NCBI GenBank assembly: GCA_902793285.1
Contig: CADBCV010000004.1
Location: 1 to 64,000, forward strand
Direction: 5' to 3'
DNA: 64,000 bases
Origin: Oscillospiraceae bacterium
GTDB lineage: Bacteria > Bacillota > Clostridia > Oscillospirales > Oscillospiraceae
Shown: positions 1 through 9,766 of the stretch, one piece after another
Position numbering within the stretch: the stretch's first letter is position 1
Layout: the number at the start of each line of letters is the position of its first letter
Position numbers and translations under genes: made by a program
Notes under the pieces: model-generated
What the model saw: only the letters and a program-made list of their open reading frames with translations
Databases searched by the model: none
What the model was told of the DNA's origin: nothing

Positions 1-7
1 GAACATT

Positions 8-41
8 AGAGATTCTTAGCGGCTTGCCGCTTAGAATCTCT
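8..41. repeat. Intergenic palindrome
   Basis: A near-perfect inverted repeat: AGAGATTCT and AGAATCTCT arms, a GCGGC/GCCGC inner stem and a TT loop. It has no T-tract on either side, so it looks more like an intergenic palindromic repeat than an intrinsic terminator. Whatever gene it belongs to lies left of the window. Confidence 0.5.
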
Positions 42-118
42 ATGCCCTTCAGGAGGATGACAGCAGGGGGAGCGGTTTGCTCTGCGCCCGGGCGAATGCA
101 TAAACCGACCATGTACCG

Positions 119-146
119 CCGGGAGGGGCAAGCCCCTCCCCTACGG
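119..146. repeat. GGGAGGGGCAAGCCCCTCCC palindromic repeat
   Basis: One copy of a palindrome family whose core is a GGGGCAAGCCCC stem followed by CTACGG. The same core recurs near 15350, 30316, 30430, 41296/42712 and 42823, always between genes. Here it stands alone, without the TACGGCGATTTCGTA module that accompanies it elsewhere. Confidence 0.7.
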
Positions 147-224
147 TGTGAACGGTGCATTCGCGTTTGTGGGTATGATTTCTGTACAGCAAGGCTTCGG
201 GTCGATCTGGGGATCGACCCCTAC

Positions 225-266
225 AAAAAAACAGTGGCTGCAGCAAACGCTGCAGCCACTGTTTTT
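225..266 (-). terminator. Intrinsic terminator of the V-ATPase operon
   Basis: A perfect 14-bp stem (231-244 with 249-262) and a 4-nt AAAC loop lie 15 bases past the subunit D stop codon. On the minus strand the stem is followed by a run of seven Ts; on the plus strand a shorter T-run follows. It should end the V-ATPase transcript and could act in both directions. Confidence 0.9.
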
Positions 267-281
267 GATGAAATTTGGCAA

Positions 282-932
282 TTACTTGTAGTTGTGGGCG
301 TCCTGCAGGACCATTTCCTTGACTTTGAGGAGCCGGACCTTGGTGGCGTTTTCGTTCTCCTCGAGCTTCATGGTGATGTACTTGATGTTGGACTCCAGAT
401 CGGGGATCATCACGTACTCGAGGGCGTTGACGCGGCGGCGGGTCTTTTCGATCTCCTCGGCCAGAAGCTGCATGGTCTTCTCGACCTCCGCAAGCTCCAG
501 CATGTCCTCAAAGACCTTCGCCATGTTCTCCAGCGCGTCGTCCAGCTCGCCGCTGGTCTGCGCAAAGCCGTAGGGGTAGATCTCCGTGGGGTCATTGCTC
601 TGGGTCTTGAAGCTGTAGACCGGCACGTTCACCGACATGATGTTCTTAAACTTCATGCCGAGCTCCACGCTCTGCCGCGGGTAGAGGAGCGCCTGCTCCA
701 GCATCTCGGGCGACATGATGGAGCTTGCCACCTGCAGGGAGGCAAACGCCTCGGTGAGGCCGCCCTCCACGCGCTCGCGCAGGACCTTGTTGCGGCGGAC
801 CACGTCCATGAACTGGCGCATCAGCTCGTCGCGCTTATCCTTTAAGAGCTTGTGGCCGCGGCGCGCCGTGCGGAGCCGGCCCTTGAGCTGGTTGAGGACC
901 ATTCTGGTCGGAATGACTGTTGTACCTGCCAA
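282..932 (-). CDS. ntpD: V-type ATP synthase subunit D
   Basis: Central rotor stalk subunit of the V/A-type ATPase, 216 aa. It forms a long two-helix coiled coil that transmits rotation between the A3B3 head and the membrane ring. The N-terminus matches the family (PTRMVLNQLKGRL, then a long basic and acidic helix), and the C-terminal half contains the conserved EKTRRRVNALEYVMIP segment near residues 160-176, which in the folded protein pairs with the N-terminal helix. Length is normal for the family (about 200-215 aa). It is the last gene of the operon, just after subunit B, and is followed directly by a strong terminator. The start has a GGAGG-type site 8 bases upstream. Confidence 0.95.
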   Translation of the reverse strand: MAGTTVIPTRMVLNQLKGRLRTARRGHKLLKDKRDELMRQFMDVVRRNKVLRERVEGGLTEAFASLQVASSIMSPEMLEQALLYPRQSVELGMKFKNIMSVNVPVYSFKTQSNDPTEIYPYGFAQTSGELDDALENMAKVFEDMLELAEVEKTMQLLAEEIEKTRRRVNALEYVMIPDLESNIKYITMKLEENENATKVRLLKVKEMVLQDAHNYK

Positions 933-963
933 AAAGCATCACCTCCGTTTGATGTGTTGGGCT

Positions 964-2337
964 TTACTTCTTGGGCAAATACTTCTCGATATACTCGGGC
1001 TTGATGCGCTTGAGCTCACGCTTGGGCAGGATGCTGAGGAGTTCCCAGCCGATGTTCAGCGTCTCCTCGATGGAGCGGTTGGTGTTGTTGCCCTGGCTGA
1101 CATAGACCTTCTCAAACTCCTCGGCAAATTTGGCGAAGAGCTTGTCGTCCTCAGAAAGCGCTGCTTCGCCCAGGATGGTCATGAGCTCCTTGGCGTCCTT
1201 GCCGCGGGAATAGGCGGCGAAGAGCTGGTTCATGGTGCCGGCGTGGTCCTCGCGGGTCTTGCCCTCGCCGATGCCCTTGTCCTTGAGGCGGCTCAGGGAG
1301 GGCAGCACGTTCACCGGCGGGACGATGCCCTTGCGGTGCAGCTCGCGGGAGAGGATGATCTGCCCCTCAGTGATGTAGCCCGTGAGGTCGGGGATGGGGT
1401 GGGTCTTGTCGTCCTCGGGCATGGTCAAAATCGGGATCATGGTGATGGAGCCCTTGTGCCCGATGCGGCGGCCCGCGCGCTCATACATGGTGGCAAGGTC
1501 GGTGTACATGTAGCCGGGATAGCCGCGGCGGCCCGGCACCTCCTTCTTCGCGGCGGAGATCTCGCGCAGGGCCTCGGCGTAGTTTGTGATGTCGGTCAGG
1601 ATGACCAGCACGTGCATGTCCTTCTCAAAGGCCAGGTACTCCGCGGCGGTCAGGGCCATGCGCGGGGTGGCGATACGCTCGACCGCGGGGTCGTTGGCGA
1701 GGTTTGAGAAGACCACCGTGCGGTCGATGGCGCCGGTGCGGCGGAAGTCGTTGATGAAGTACTCGGACTCCTCAAACGTGATGCCGATGGCGGCGAAGAC
1801 GACGGCGAAGGTCTCGTTGTCGCCGAGCACCTTGGCCTGGCGCGCGATCTGGGCGGCGAGGGCCGCGTGCGGAAGACCCGAGCCGGAGAAAATGGGGAGC
1901 TTCTGGCCGCGCACGAGGGTGTTCAGGCCGTCGATGGTGGAGACGCCCGTCTGGATAAACTCGGCCGGGTAGGCGCGGGCGGCGGGATTCATGGGCAGGC
2001 CGTTGATGTCCATATGGGCGTCGGCCAGGATGGCGGGGCCGCCGTCGATGGGCTGGCCCATGCCGTTGAAGACGCGGCCCAGCATGTCCTCCGACACGGC
2101 GAGCTGCTGCGGGTGGCCGAGGAAGCGCACCTTCGACTCCGCGAGGTTGATGCCCTGGGCGGATTCAAAGAGCTGCACGACGGCCTTGTCGCCCTCGACC
2201 TCGAGCACCTTGCAGCGGCGAAGCTCGCCGTTCGGCAGCTCGATCTCGCCCAGCTCGTCGTAGGTGACGCCCTCGACATGCTCGACGACCATCAGGGGGC
2301 TTGCGATCTCTCGGATAGTCTTATATTCTTTGATCAT
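964..2337 (-). CDS. ntpB: V-type ATP synthase subunit B
   Basis: Non-catalytic nucleotide-binding subunit of the V1 head, 457 aa, normal length. It alternates with subunit A in the A3B3 hexamer. The N-terminal beta-barrel begins [20 protein letters not shown]. The P-loop position reads FSGSGLPH, which lacks the GKT of a working Walker A, as expected for B rather than A. The conserved [17 protein letters not shown] segment near residue 350 and a lysine-rich C-terminus are also typical. The gene overlaps the 3' end of subunit A by 4 bases, indicating translational coupling that would help equal A and B stoichiometry. Confidence 0.97.
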   Translation of the reverse strand: MIKEYKTIREIASPLMVVEHVEGVTYDELGEIELPNGELRRCKVLEVEGDKAVVQLFESAQGINLAESKVRFLGHPQQLAVSEDMLGRVFNGMGQPIDGGPAILADAHMDINGLPMNPAARAYPAEFIQTGVSTIDGLNTLVRGQKLPIFSGSGLPHAALAAQIARQAKVLGDNETFAVVFAAIGITFEESEYFINDFRRTGAIDRTVVFSNLANDPAVERIATPRMALTAAEYLAFEKDMHVLVILTDITNYAEALREISAAKKEVPGRRGYPGYMYTDLATMYERAGRRIGHKGSITMIPILTMPEDDKTHPIPDLTGYITEGQIILSRELHRKGIVPPVNVLPSLSRLKDKGIGEGKTREDHAGTMNQLFAAYSRGKDAKELMTILGEAALSEDDKLFAKFAEEFEKVYVSQGNNTNRSIEETLNIGWELLSILPKRELKRIKPEYIEKYLPKK

Positions 2338-4106
2338 TCTTCCTCACCTCCGGCGGCAACGGCCTCGATCTGCTGTTTCATCTCGGCGATGATGGCGTCG
2401 TAATCCTCGCCGAAGGTCTTCGCGTCCGCCATCTTGGCGCGGCCGATCTTCTCGCGCGCGGGGATGACAAAGAGAGCCTCCATGTCGGCGTGACGCTCCA
2501 GGGCCTCGCGGCAGGCGGCGTCGTACTCCAGCACCATGTCGAGCAGGCGGAACTGCTTTGCGTAGGAGGAGTAGGCGTCCTCGTCCACGAAGGCGTTCTG
2601 CTGCAGAAAGTCCTCGCGGATCATCTTGGCGGTCTCCATGGTGAGACGGTCCGCCGGGCTCAGGGAATCCTGGCCGACGAGACGCACGATCTCCTGCAGC
2701 TCACTCTCCTCCTGGAGGATGTGCATGGCCTTCTCGCGGTTTTGCATGTACTTCTCGCCGAACTGTTCGGTATACCAGGGGGCGAGGGTGTCGAGATACA
2801 GGGAGTAGGAGGTCAGCCAGTTGATGGCGGGGAAGTGGCGGGCATAGGCGAGACTGGAGTCGAGCGCCCAGAAGACCTTCACGATGCGCATGGTGGCCTG
2901 GGACACGGGCTCGGAGATATCGCCGCCCGGAGGCGACACGGCGCCGATGGCGGTGACGGAGCCGCGGCGGTTTTCGTCGGAGCCGAGGCACTGCACAACG
3001 CCCGCGCGCTCGTAGAACTGGGCGAGACGGGAGGCGAGGTAGGCGGGATAGCCCTCCTCACCGGGCATCTCCTCCAGACGGCCGGACATCTCACGCAGGG
3101 CCTCGGCCCAGCGGGAGGTGGAGTCGGCGAGGACCGCGACGTCATAGCCCATGTCGCGGAAGTATTCGGCGATGGTGATGCCGGTGTAGATGGACGCCTC
3201 GCGCGCCGCGACCGGCATGTCGGAGGTGTTTGCGATGAGTACCGTGCGCTTCATAAGGGGCTCCCCGTTTCTGGGGTCCTTGAGCTCGGGGAACTCCATC
3301 AGCACGTCTGTCATCTCATTGCCGCGCTCGCCGCAGCCGATGTAGACCACGATGTCCACGTCCGACCACTTGGCAAGCTGGTGCTGCACAACGGTCTTAC
3401 CCGAACCGAAGGGGCCGGGGACCGCGGCGGTGCCGCCCTTTGCGATGGGGAAGAGGGTGTCGATGATGCGCTGGCCGGAGTTCATGGGCCGCGCGGGGAC
3501 GAATTTTCTCGCGTAGGGGCGCTGGATACGCACGGGCCAGCGCTGCACCATGGTGAGGGCCTGCTCGCCCTTGTCGGTTTTGACCCTGGCGACGGTCTCG
3601 TCCACGGTGTATTCGCCCTTCTTGATGACCCAGCTCACCTCGCCCTTTACGCCGTTCGGGACCATGATCTTGTGGAGGATGGCGCTGGTCTCCTGCACGG
3701 TGCCCAGCACATCGCCGGGGCCGACCTTGTCGCCGGGCTTCGCGGCGGGAATAAACTCCCACTTCTTCTCACGGTTCAGGGCGGGCACGTCCGTGCCCCT
3801 CGTGATGCAGTCGCCGGTGAGGGCGCGCATCTCGGGCAGGGGGCGCTGGATACCGTCATAAATATTGTCCAGCATACCGGGTCCGAGCTCGACGGACATG
3901 GGCATACCGGTCGTCACGACCGCGGCGCCGGGGCCGAGCCCGGAGGTCTCCTCATACACCTGGATGGAGGCCGTATCGCCGGTCATGTTCAGGATCTCGC
4001 CGATCAGACGCTGAGAGCCCACGCGCACCACGTCGGAGACGTTGGCGTCCGCGAGACCCTCGGCCACGACAAGCGGTCCGGATACCTTGGTAATTGTTCC
4101 GCTCAT
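2334..4106 (-). CDS. ntpA: V-type ATP synthase subunit A (catalytic)
   Basis: Catalytic subunit of the V1 head, 590 aa, full length. The Walker A motif [10 protein letters not shown] is near residue 230 and the catalytic Glu region GCGERGNEM near 260. The non-homologous insert that separates V-type A from F-type beta is present between residues 110 and 190. Downstream, [10 protein letters not shown] and [11 protein letters not shown] match the family. It sits between F and B, the usual order. The gap of about 250 bases to the upstream gene F is unusually large and holds palindromic repeats, so A may be expressed partly from separate signals. Confidence 0.98.
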   Translation of the reverse strand: MSGTITKVSGPLVVAEGLADANVSDVVRVGSQRLIGEILNMTGDTASIQVYEETSGLGPGAAVVTTGMPMSVELGPGMLDNIYDGIQRPLPEMRALTGDCITRGTDVPALNREKKWEFIPAAKPGDKVGPGDVLGTVQETSAILHKIMVPNGVKGEVSWVIKKGEYTVDETVARVKTDKGEQALTMVQRWPVRIQRPYARKFVPARPMNSGQRIIDTLFPIAKGGTAAVPGPFGSGKTVVQHQLAKWSDVDIVVYIGCGERGNEMTDVLMEFPELKDPRNGEPLMKRTVLIANTSDMPVAAREASIYTGITIAEYFRDMGYDVAVLADSTSRWAEALREMSGRLEEMPGEEGYPAYLASRLAQFYERAGVVQCLGSDENRRGSVTAIGAVSPPGGDISEPVSQATMRIVKVFWALDSSLAYARHFPAINWLTSYSLYLDTLAPWYTEQFGEKYMQNREKAMHILQEESELQEIVRLVGQDSLSPADRLTMETAKMIREDFLQQNAFVDEDAYSSYAKQFRLLDMVLEYDAACREALERHADMEALFVIPAREKIGRAKMADAKTFGEDYDAIIAEMKQQIEAVAAGGEEE

Positions 4107-4135
4107 TACTTTCCTCCTTCCGCTCAGCGCCGAGG

Positions 4136-4320
4136 GGCGCGAGCGGGAATTTTTATACGGGTTTGTCCGGCTGCTCTTTTGCCTCCCTCAGCCGCTTGCG
4201 GCGAAAAGAGGGAGGGGGACCGCTTCAGCGGTGGAAGGAGTTTTGACGACTCCCTCAATCACCAGTGTGAGCACTGGTGACAGCTCCCTCAGGGAGGGAG
4301 CCATGCTGCGCGCAGAGAAA
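4136..4320. repeat. CTCCCTCA-type palindromic repeat inside the V-ATPase operon
   Basis: The 246-base gap between subunits F and A holds no gene but several inverted repeats: CTCAGCCGCTTGCGGCG, ACCGCTTCAGCGGT, CACCAGTGTGAGCACTGGTG and GCTCCCTCAGGGAGGGAGC. Related CTCCCT/TGACTGAGGGAG elements occur at 6805-6925 and 13960-14076. It looks like a small non-coding mobile or REP-like element that entered the operon. Confidence 0.6.
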
Positions 4321-4352
4321 GCAGCCAAACAGAAAAAGCGTCAGATGAGAAC

Positions 4353-4685
4353 TCAGTCTCCCAGTATGTTCGTGCCGACGGCGCGCTCGACCGCGGCGCG
4401 CAGCGCCTGCTGACCGAGACCCGTGGAGCCCTCGCGCCCCGGGATCAGGATAATGGCGGGGCTGGGGCTGTCCTTGAAGCGGTCGATCTCGTTTTGGATC
4501 TGGGGGGCAAAGGTCTCCTCCAGATAGATGATGGCGTACTCGACCTCGCTCTCGTGGGTGAGGCGCCGGAGGATCTTTCCGGCCTCGGCGGCGTCGGCCG
4601 CGGGGAAGGTGTCGAGCCCCAGGGCCTTGAAGCCCATGACGGTGTCGCGCCCGCCGATAACGGCTATTTTAAGCATACAGATCAC
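4353..4685 (-). CDS. ntpF: V-type ATP synthase subunit F
   Basis: Small central-stalk subunit (110 aa) that binds subunit D and regulates coupling. The Rossmann-like N-terminus reads MLKIAVIGGRDTVMGFKALG, then the VEYAIIYLEE strand and PAIILIPGREGSTGLG, all typical of the F/NtpG family. The annotated Met at residue 1 may be early; the second Met at residue 4 fits the family N-terminus better. The gene overlaps the end of subunit C by 17 bases, so translation is probably coupled. Confidence 0.92.
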   Translation of the reverse strand: MICMLKIAVIGGRDTVMGFKALGLDTFPAADAAEAGKILRRLTHESEVEYAIIYLEETFAPQIQNEIDRFKDSPSPAIILIPGREGSTGLGQQALRAAVERAVGTNILGD

Positions 4686-5661
4686 GCAGCCTTTCCCGGA
4701 TGCTCTCCGCTTTCACGCCGGCGAGCCTGCCCGTCAGAATCATGCGCACCGCCTGGATCTCCCCCTCGACGGCGGCGAGATAGGCGACTACCGCCTCGGG
4801 CCCGTAGCTGATGAGCTTGGCCTTTTTGAGATAGTCGTTCACGGCGTTGTCGCAGGCGCGCTCAAAGGCGGTCATACCGCCGCCCGCGAGGGCCTCCCCG
4901 CCGAGGACGGCCGCCTTCTCCAGCGGCGTGTGGACGTAGAGGGCCGCGAGCGCGTCCTTATCCGAGACCGCCGCGACGCGGCGGGCGTCGATGCTGCCGC
5001 CGTCCACCAGCACCTCCTGCAGAAAGTCCCGGCTCTTGCCCATGCGCAGGGTGCGCACGGCGCTTTTGAGATTCGCGCTGTCGACGAGGACCTGCACATA
5101 GCCGCGGAGATAGTCGCTGTCCACCCGGTCGGCCAGGGCGCGCAGCTCCTCAAAGCAGGCCCTGTCCAGCACGAAGTCCGAAAGCTGGGGGTTTGCCGTG
5201 CGGGCGAGCACGCCGCGGGCCTCCTCCATCGCCCTTGCGAGCACCGGGGGCAGTTGGCTCCAGCGCTCCTCGTGATAGAGCTCCAGAAGCTGTGCCCCGG
5301 GGACGCGCCCGGCGTCGGAGAGAAGGCGTTTGGGGTCTGTTTCCACCGCCTCGGCCTTCACGATGGCCTTGGCGTTGTGGTAGTCGTATTTGAGCTTGAA
5401 GAGATCCGCCAGCTCCTTGTCGGGGGAGAGTCTCGATAGCTCGTCAAAGATCTCCGCGCGGTGGGCGGCGAGCATTTCCTCCACCTCGCCCGCCGTGCTG
5501 TGGGACATGTCGGGGTACCCGCAGTCCGTCAGGATCTTGGCGGCGTCCTCAAAGGAGGCGGCGTCCAGCATCCGGTGGGCCCGCTCGGCGTTGAGGAGCC
5601 TCGGCTCCCGCGCCCGCAGCATGGCCGACACGCACAGATACGCTTCTTTTTTCGTTGCCAA
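4669..5661 (-). CDS. ntpC: V-type ATP synthase subunit C
   Basis: Socket subunit (330 aa) linking the central stalk to the membrane ring; homologous to eukaryotic subunit d. The sequence is a string of amphipathic helices with few absolute motifs. Identity comes from the family-like N-terminus (VSAMLRAREPRLL, then helices ending LADLFKLKYDYHNAKAIVKA near residue 110-125) and from its fixed place between E and F. It starts 24 bases after subunit E ends, with a GGGAGGG ribosome site. Confidence 0.92.
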   Translation of the reverse strand: MATKKEAYLCVSAMLRAREPRLLNAERAHRMLDAASFEDAAKILTDCGYPDMSHSTAGEVEEMLAAHRAEIFDELSRLSPDKELADLFKLKYDYHNAKAIVKAEAVETDPKRLLSDAGRVPGAQLLELYHEERWSQLPPVLARAMEEARGVLARTANPQLSDFVLDRACFEELRALADRVDSDYLRGYVQVLVDSANLKSAVRTLRMGKSRDFLQEVLVDGGSIDARRVAAVSDKDALAALYVHTPLEKAAVLGGEALAGGGMTAFERACDNAVNDYLKKAKLISYGPEAVVAYLAAVEGEIQAVRMILTGRLAGVKAESIRERLRDLYA

Positions 5662-5685
5662 TGTATTCCCTCCCTTGATGGGATG

Positions 5686-6273
5686 TCAGCCGAAGAGAAC
5701 GCCGGCAAGCTCGGCGGCCATTTCGTCGCGGCAGAGATCCACTAAAAGCTCCGCCGTGCAGTTGACCGCGATGTTCTCGCGGCGCAGGATGAGGCCGCCC
5801 TTGAAGTCGCCCGTCTCGGGCGCGAGGGTGAGCCTGCCGCCCGCGAGCTTTTCGTTCGCCGCGGCGACGACCTTCTCGCCCACAGTCTCGCGGTCGCGCG
5901 CGTTCAGGACGATCTGCTCGTCCCCGGTGACGCTGGCCTGAGCCGCGAGCTTTGCGAGAAACGCGACATACTGCGCCTCCGGCAGCTTCACGAGCTTATC
6001 GGCGGCGAGATCGAAGCTCTCGTTCACCATGTCCTGCTTGAGGGCGAGAATGGCCTTGCGGCCCTCCATTCTGGCAAGCCGCTCCATGCTCTCGAGCCTG
6101 TCCTGGTTTGCCTTGACGCCGGCGCGGATCTTTTCGGCATAGGCCTCCTTCGCCTTCTGCTCGTAAGCCTCGCGGGTGGCGGCGGCCTTCGCCTCCGCCT
6201 CCTTGATGATCGCGTCAGCCCGGGCATTGGCGTCGGCCTCGATATGTGCGATGATTTTTTCCGTGCCCTTCAT
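5686..6273 (-). CDS. ntpE: V-type ATP synthase subunit E
   Basis: Peripheral stalk subunit, 195 aa. The first ~90 residues are an alanine- and charge-rich helix (IIKEAEAKAAATREAYEQ) that forms a coiled coil with subunit G/H. The C-terminal globular domain carries the GGLILRRENIAVNCT segment, matching the GG(L/A)(I/V)xxxGxI(x)VDNT motif of the family. It lies between K and C as in enterococcal and clostridial ntp operons. Confidence 0.93.
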   Translation of the reverse strand: MKGTEKIIAHIEADANARADAIIKEAEAKAAATREAYEQKAKEAYAEKIRAGVKANQDRLESMERLARMEGRKAILALKQDMVNESFDLAADKLVKLPEAQYVAFLAKLAAQASVTGDEQIVLNARDRETVGEKVVAAANEKLAGGRLTLAPETGDFKGGLILRRENIAVNCTAELLVDLCRDEMAAELAGVLFG

Positions 6274-6295
6274 AGCTTTTCCTCTCTTATGCCGC

Positions 6296-6797
<502 letters not shown>

Positions 6798-6804
6798 TTA
6801 CCGC

Positions 6805-6925
6805 GCTTCCAAGCTCCCTTTCGAAAAGGGAGCTGTCGCGGCGCGATCTCCCGCGAGCGCCGTGACTGAGGGATCGATCCCTCCGCCCCTTCGGGGCACC
6901 TCCCTTTTCGAAAGGGAGGTGTGGG
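6805..6925. repeat. CTCCCTTTCGAAAAGGGAG palindromic repeat between subunits I and K
   Basis: The gap between subunit I and the broken K gene holds two perfect hairpins built on CTCCCTTT(T)CGAAA(A)GGGAG, separated by a GCGGCGCGATCTCCCGCG stretch and TGACTGAGGGATC. It resembles the elements at 4136-4320 and 13960-14076. No gene is visible in this gap. Confidence 0.6.
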
Positions 6926-6932
6926 TGTTGGC

Positions 6933-8918
6933 TTACTCCTGCGGGTTTATATACTGCGTCCGGATGCGAAGCGGCTCGAAGGGCTTGCCGCCGTCCTGAT
7001 AGAACTTGCCGAAAAACTCCAGGCACTGGAGTCTCAGGTCATGCACGAAGCAGCCCAGCAGGTTCAGCGCGAAGTTCAGCGCGTGGCCGATGAGGAACAC
7101 GACAATGAAGATGATGCCCGACACCGGCGTCACGCCCTTTTCGGAGGGCATGGCCGCGATGGTGTTGAACACCTGGGCCACAACGCCGCCCGCCAGCATC
7201 AGCGCCATGATACGCGAGTAGCTCAGCACGTCGCCGAACCAGCCCGTGAGCGTGTTGTAGATGCAGGAGAAGGGGGCCGTGAGCTTGCCGAAGCCCTTCG
7301 CCCCGCGGGCAGAGCCGATGAGGAGCATTGCGGCGCCGAGGATCATGACCCCGAGGCCGACTGTCTTCAGGAGCGCAAAGTCTTTGAATACCAGCATCTG
7401 CAGGGCAAATAGAATGATGCCGAGCAGGATGATGAACTGCGCGCCCTCCTCCAGGATGGCACCGGCCTTGTCGCCGTGCTTCATCTTTTCGTGATAGTTG
7501 ACCGCCATGCCCACGTTCAGGTGGATGACGCCCAGCACCATCGCGCCGTAGAGGACGGCGTTGGAGTCCCGCACGGGGCTGAAGAGCGCGGGCAGACCCT
7601 GCCAGTCGGAGCCGAACATGCCCGCGATGACCTTTGGCGCATCGCCGAAGAAGCCGCCGGTGAGCGCGCCCATCACAAAGGTGGCGATCCCGCCGTAGAG
7701 AAGCAGCCTGCAGAAGGAGAGCGTCCCCTCCCGGGGCTTGATTTTTTTCATCGCGACAAGCGCCGCGAGGATCATGATGATGCCGTAGCCCATGTCCGCC
7801 ATCATGAGCCCGTAAAACAGGATGAAGAAGGGGGCCATGAGGGGGTTCGGGTCCACGCTCCCGTAGGCCGGGAGCGAATACATGTTGGTCACCATGTTGA
7901 GCGCGTCGGAGAATTTGTTGTTCTGGAGCTTGACCGGCACCTCGGGATATTCCTCCTCGGTGGGGTCCAGGGTCTCCCAGGCGCAGCCGAAGCGCTCAAA
8001 CACCGCCGCAAGCTCCTGCTCCCGCGCGGCGGGAAACCAGCCCTCCATCACAAGGACGCTCTCCGTGCCGCAGAGCCTCTCCTCGGCCTCGGCCATGGCG
8101 ATCTTGACGTTCACCCGGTCGGCGGCGAGCTTGAGCTCGTCCCGGTGCACGGCGTCGTCCGTGATGTAGTGCACGCAGTTTTCCTTCTCCGCGGCGAGCT
8201 CCTTGAGCCGCTGCTCCGCCTCGACCCGGCACTGGCGCGCGGTGCCGTCCATGCCGCCGAGGGCCGAGGGGGTGAAGCCGAAGGGCCGCAGCGCGTCCAG
8301 AAGGGCCGGAAGCTGCCCGCGCATACACACGAGGAGCACATAGCGGGTCTTCTTCTCCTCGCGCACGGTGAAAAGCTCACACTCCTCGTCCACGGCGTCC
8401 AGCGCGGCCTCGACCTGCTCCGGCGGGATGCGGGCGGGGAGGGAGCCCATCTGCACCTGGCAGCGCTCGGTCCCCTCAAAATTCAGGGGCAGATCCAGCT
8501 CCAGCCAGGGCTGCAGAGATTCGAGCAGCGCACGCTCGCGGCTCTCCTCGGCGCTGATGCGGCGGATGTCGGCCTCAAAGCCCTCCAGCGTCCCGGCCAC
8601 CTTCAGGGCGCCGGCAAGCCCCGTGTCGTCAACGAGGACGCGGTCCTCCAGCTCGGGCTTGGCGGAGAGCAGCTTGGTCTTCTTCGGCGCGTAGCGGTCC
8701 AGAAGCTCAATGGCGTGGACAAGGCTTGCGTGGCGGGCCTTGAGGGTGCTCAGCTCGCTGCTCTCGGGATGGACGAGACCTTCGGCCTCCGTCCCCTCAA
8801 GCCGGGGCTCCAGCTCCGTAAACTGCACGCAGCCGTGGCGGACAAGCTCCTTGAGGAGCTCCTCCTTGCTGTCGCGGACAGCCAGCAGCCGGAGCTTTTT
8901 CATTTTTACAATGGCCAT
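6933..8918 (-). CDS. ntpI: V-type ATP synthase subunit I (a-subunit)
   Basis: Membrane stator subunit (661 aa) providing the ion half-channels next to the proteolipid ring. The N-terminal half (about 1-330) is soluble and coiled-coil rich (MAIVKMKKLRLLAVRDSKEE). The C-terminal half has about seven membrane segments, including FILFYGLMMADMGYG near 370 and the conserved GWFGDVLSYSRIMALMLAGGV near 565, which holds the essential arginine. It begins 16 bases after gene H ends and is followed by a repeat-filled gap and the broken K gene. Confidence 0.96.
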   Translation of the reverse strand: MAIVKMKKLRLLAVRDSKEELLKELVRHGCVQFTELEPRLEGTEAEGLVHPESSELSTLKARHASLVHAIELLDRYAPKKTKLLSAKPELEDRVLVDDTGLAGALKVAGTLEGFEADIRRISAEESRERALLESLQPWLELDLPLNFEGTERCQVQMGSLPARIPPEQVEAALDAVDEECELFTVREEKKTRYVLLVCMRGQLPALLDALRPFGFTPSALGGMDGTARQCRVEAEQRLKELAAEKENCVHYITDDAVHRDELKLAADRVNVKIAMAEAEERLCGTESVLVMEGWFPAAREQELAAVFERFGCAWETLDPTEEEYPEVPVKLQNNKFSDALNMVTNMYSLPAYGSVDPNPLMAPFFILFYGLMMADMGYGIIMILAALVAMKKIKPREGTLSFCRLLLYGGIATFVMGALTGGFFGDAPKVIAGMFGSDWQGLPALFSPVRDSNAVLYGAMVLGVIHLNVGMAVNYHEKMKHGDKAGAILEEGAQFIILLGIILFALQMLVFKDFALLKTVGLGVMILGAAMLLIGSARGAKGFGKLTAPFSCIYNTLTGWFGDVLSYSRIMALMLAGGVVAQVFNTIAAMPSEKGVTPVSGIIFIVVFLIGHALNFALNLLGCFVHDLRLQCLEFFGKFYQDGGKPFEPLRIRTQYINPQE

Positions 8919-8919
8919 C

Positions 8920-9234
8920 TCAGCTGTTCACTATCCTTTCCACTACCTTTGCCGCAGCGGCCGCCATCTTTCCGCCGGCCTTCGCGCGCAGTGCGGCTTT
9001 CTGATTTTCCAGCTCGCCGGACAGGGCCTCGGCCTGTTTGCGGGCCTTCTCGTTGACCTGGCGGCTGAGCTCCTGCAGCTCGTCGTCCGCCTTCTCGAGC
9101 GCGGACGTGACGGCGAGCCTGCCGACGTTCTCCGCGTCGGCGGCGAGCTGCTTTGCCCGGCTCTCGGCGTTTGCGACCGTGGTCTTGGCCTGCGCTTCCG
9201 CCTGGGCAATATTGCTGATCGCTTCAAATGACAT
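8920..9234 (-). CDS. V-type ATPase peripheral stalk subunit G/H
   Basis: First gene of the V-ATPase operon, 104 aa. The product is almost entirely alpha-helical and rich in Ala, Glu and Lys (AEAQAKTTVANAESRAKQL), as expected for the coiled-coil partner of subunit E (subunit G/H, AhaH-like). The start chosen is the Met of MSFEAISN because AAGGGGG lies 8 bases upstream; the open frame extends further but lacks a ribosome site. It has little distinctive sequence, so the name rests on position and composition. Confidence 0.8.
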   Translation of the reverse strand: MSFEAISNIAQAEAQAKTTVANAESRAKQLAADAENVGRLAVTSALEKADDELQELSRQVNEKARKQAEALSGELENQKAALRAKAGGKMAAAAAKVVERIVNS

Positions 9235-9311
9235 TGGCACACCCCCCTTGATGTAATCGGGATAAGCCCCTCCCGGCGCCCGCCGGGGAGGGGGTTTGTC
9301 CAAACAGGCGT

Positions 9312-9340
9312 ATTATAGCACCCCGCGCGGCGTTCGGCAA
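9312..9340 (-). promoter_or_regulatory. Sigma-A-type promoter of the V-ATPase operon
   Basis: On the minus strand TTGCCG (-35, 9335-9340) and a perfect TATAAT (-10, 9312-9317) are separated by 17 bases, about 78 bases ahead of the first V-ATPase start codon. The -35 matches consensus at four of six positions. Confidence 0.75.
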
Positions 9341-9358
9341 CTGCGATATGCACTTTTT

Positions 9359-9480
9359 TATAGTAAACGCAAAAGGAGTTGCGTTTACTATACCATATGA
9401 AAGCCGTTTTTCTCGCCCCTGACGGGGCAACCGAAAAACAGGGCTAAATCGTAAACTCATTTTTCAAATTCGTTTACGAT
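9359..9480. promoter_or_regulatory. Paired GTAAAC palindromes upstream of the V-ATPase promoter
   Basis: A perfect inverted repeat with 14-bp arms (TATAGTAAACGCAA, 9359-9372 and 9379-9392) and a 6-base centre lies 19 bases upstream of the -35 element. A second one (ATCGTAAAC, 9448-9456, with GTTTACGAT, 9472-9480) follows. All four arms share a GTAAAC core. They could be operators for the V-ATPase operon, transcript ends, or part of a repeat; sequence alone cannot decide. Confidence 0.5.
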
Positions 9481-9486
9481 AACCTG

Positions 9487-9574
9487 GTGTCATTCTGAGG
9501 AGCGTCAGCGACGAAGAATCCCGTACCTTCTGCAACCATCTACGGGATCCTTCGCTAACGCTCAGGATGACAGA
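9487..9574. repeat. GTCATTCTGAG...GAAGAATC inverted repeat, copy 1
   Basis: An 88-base element with ends GTGTCATTCTGAGGAGCG and CGCTCAGGATGACAG that fold back on each other. It is almost identical to 30543-30632. A diverged relative with a different centre is at 25494-25581. The rest of the 9481-9766 gap holds GTAGGGGCCGACGCCCTCGG and GAGGGCGCCGTCCCCTACGG repeat arms and no gene. Confidence 0.8.
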
Positions 9575-9766
9575 TACGGTTTTATGTGTTACACGACAGT
9601 AGGGGCCGACGCCCTCGGCGGCCCGGCACAGAAAACGAAAAAACGCATTAACCCCCCGGCGAATTCGTACCATGATACGCTTTCGCCGGGGGCTTCTTGT
9701 TTGATTTGGCTTATACCGCGCGGGACGTCGAGGGCGCCGTCCCCTACGGCATTTTACTTTTTATGC

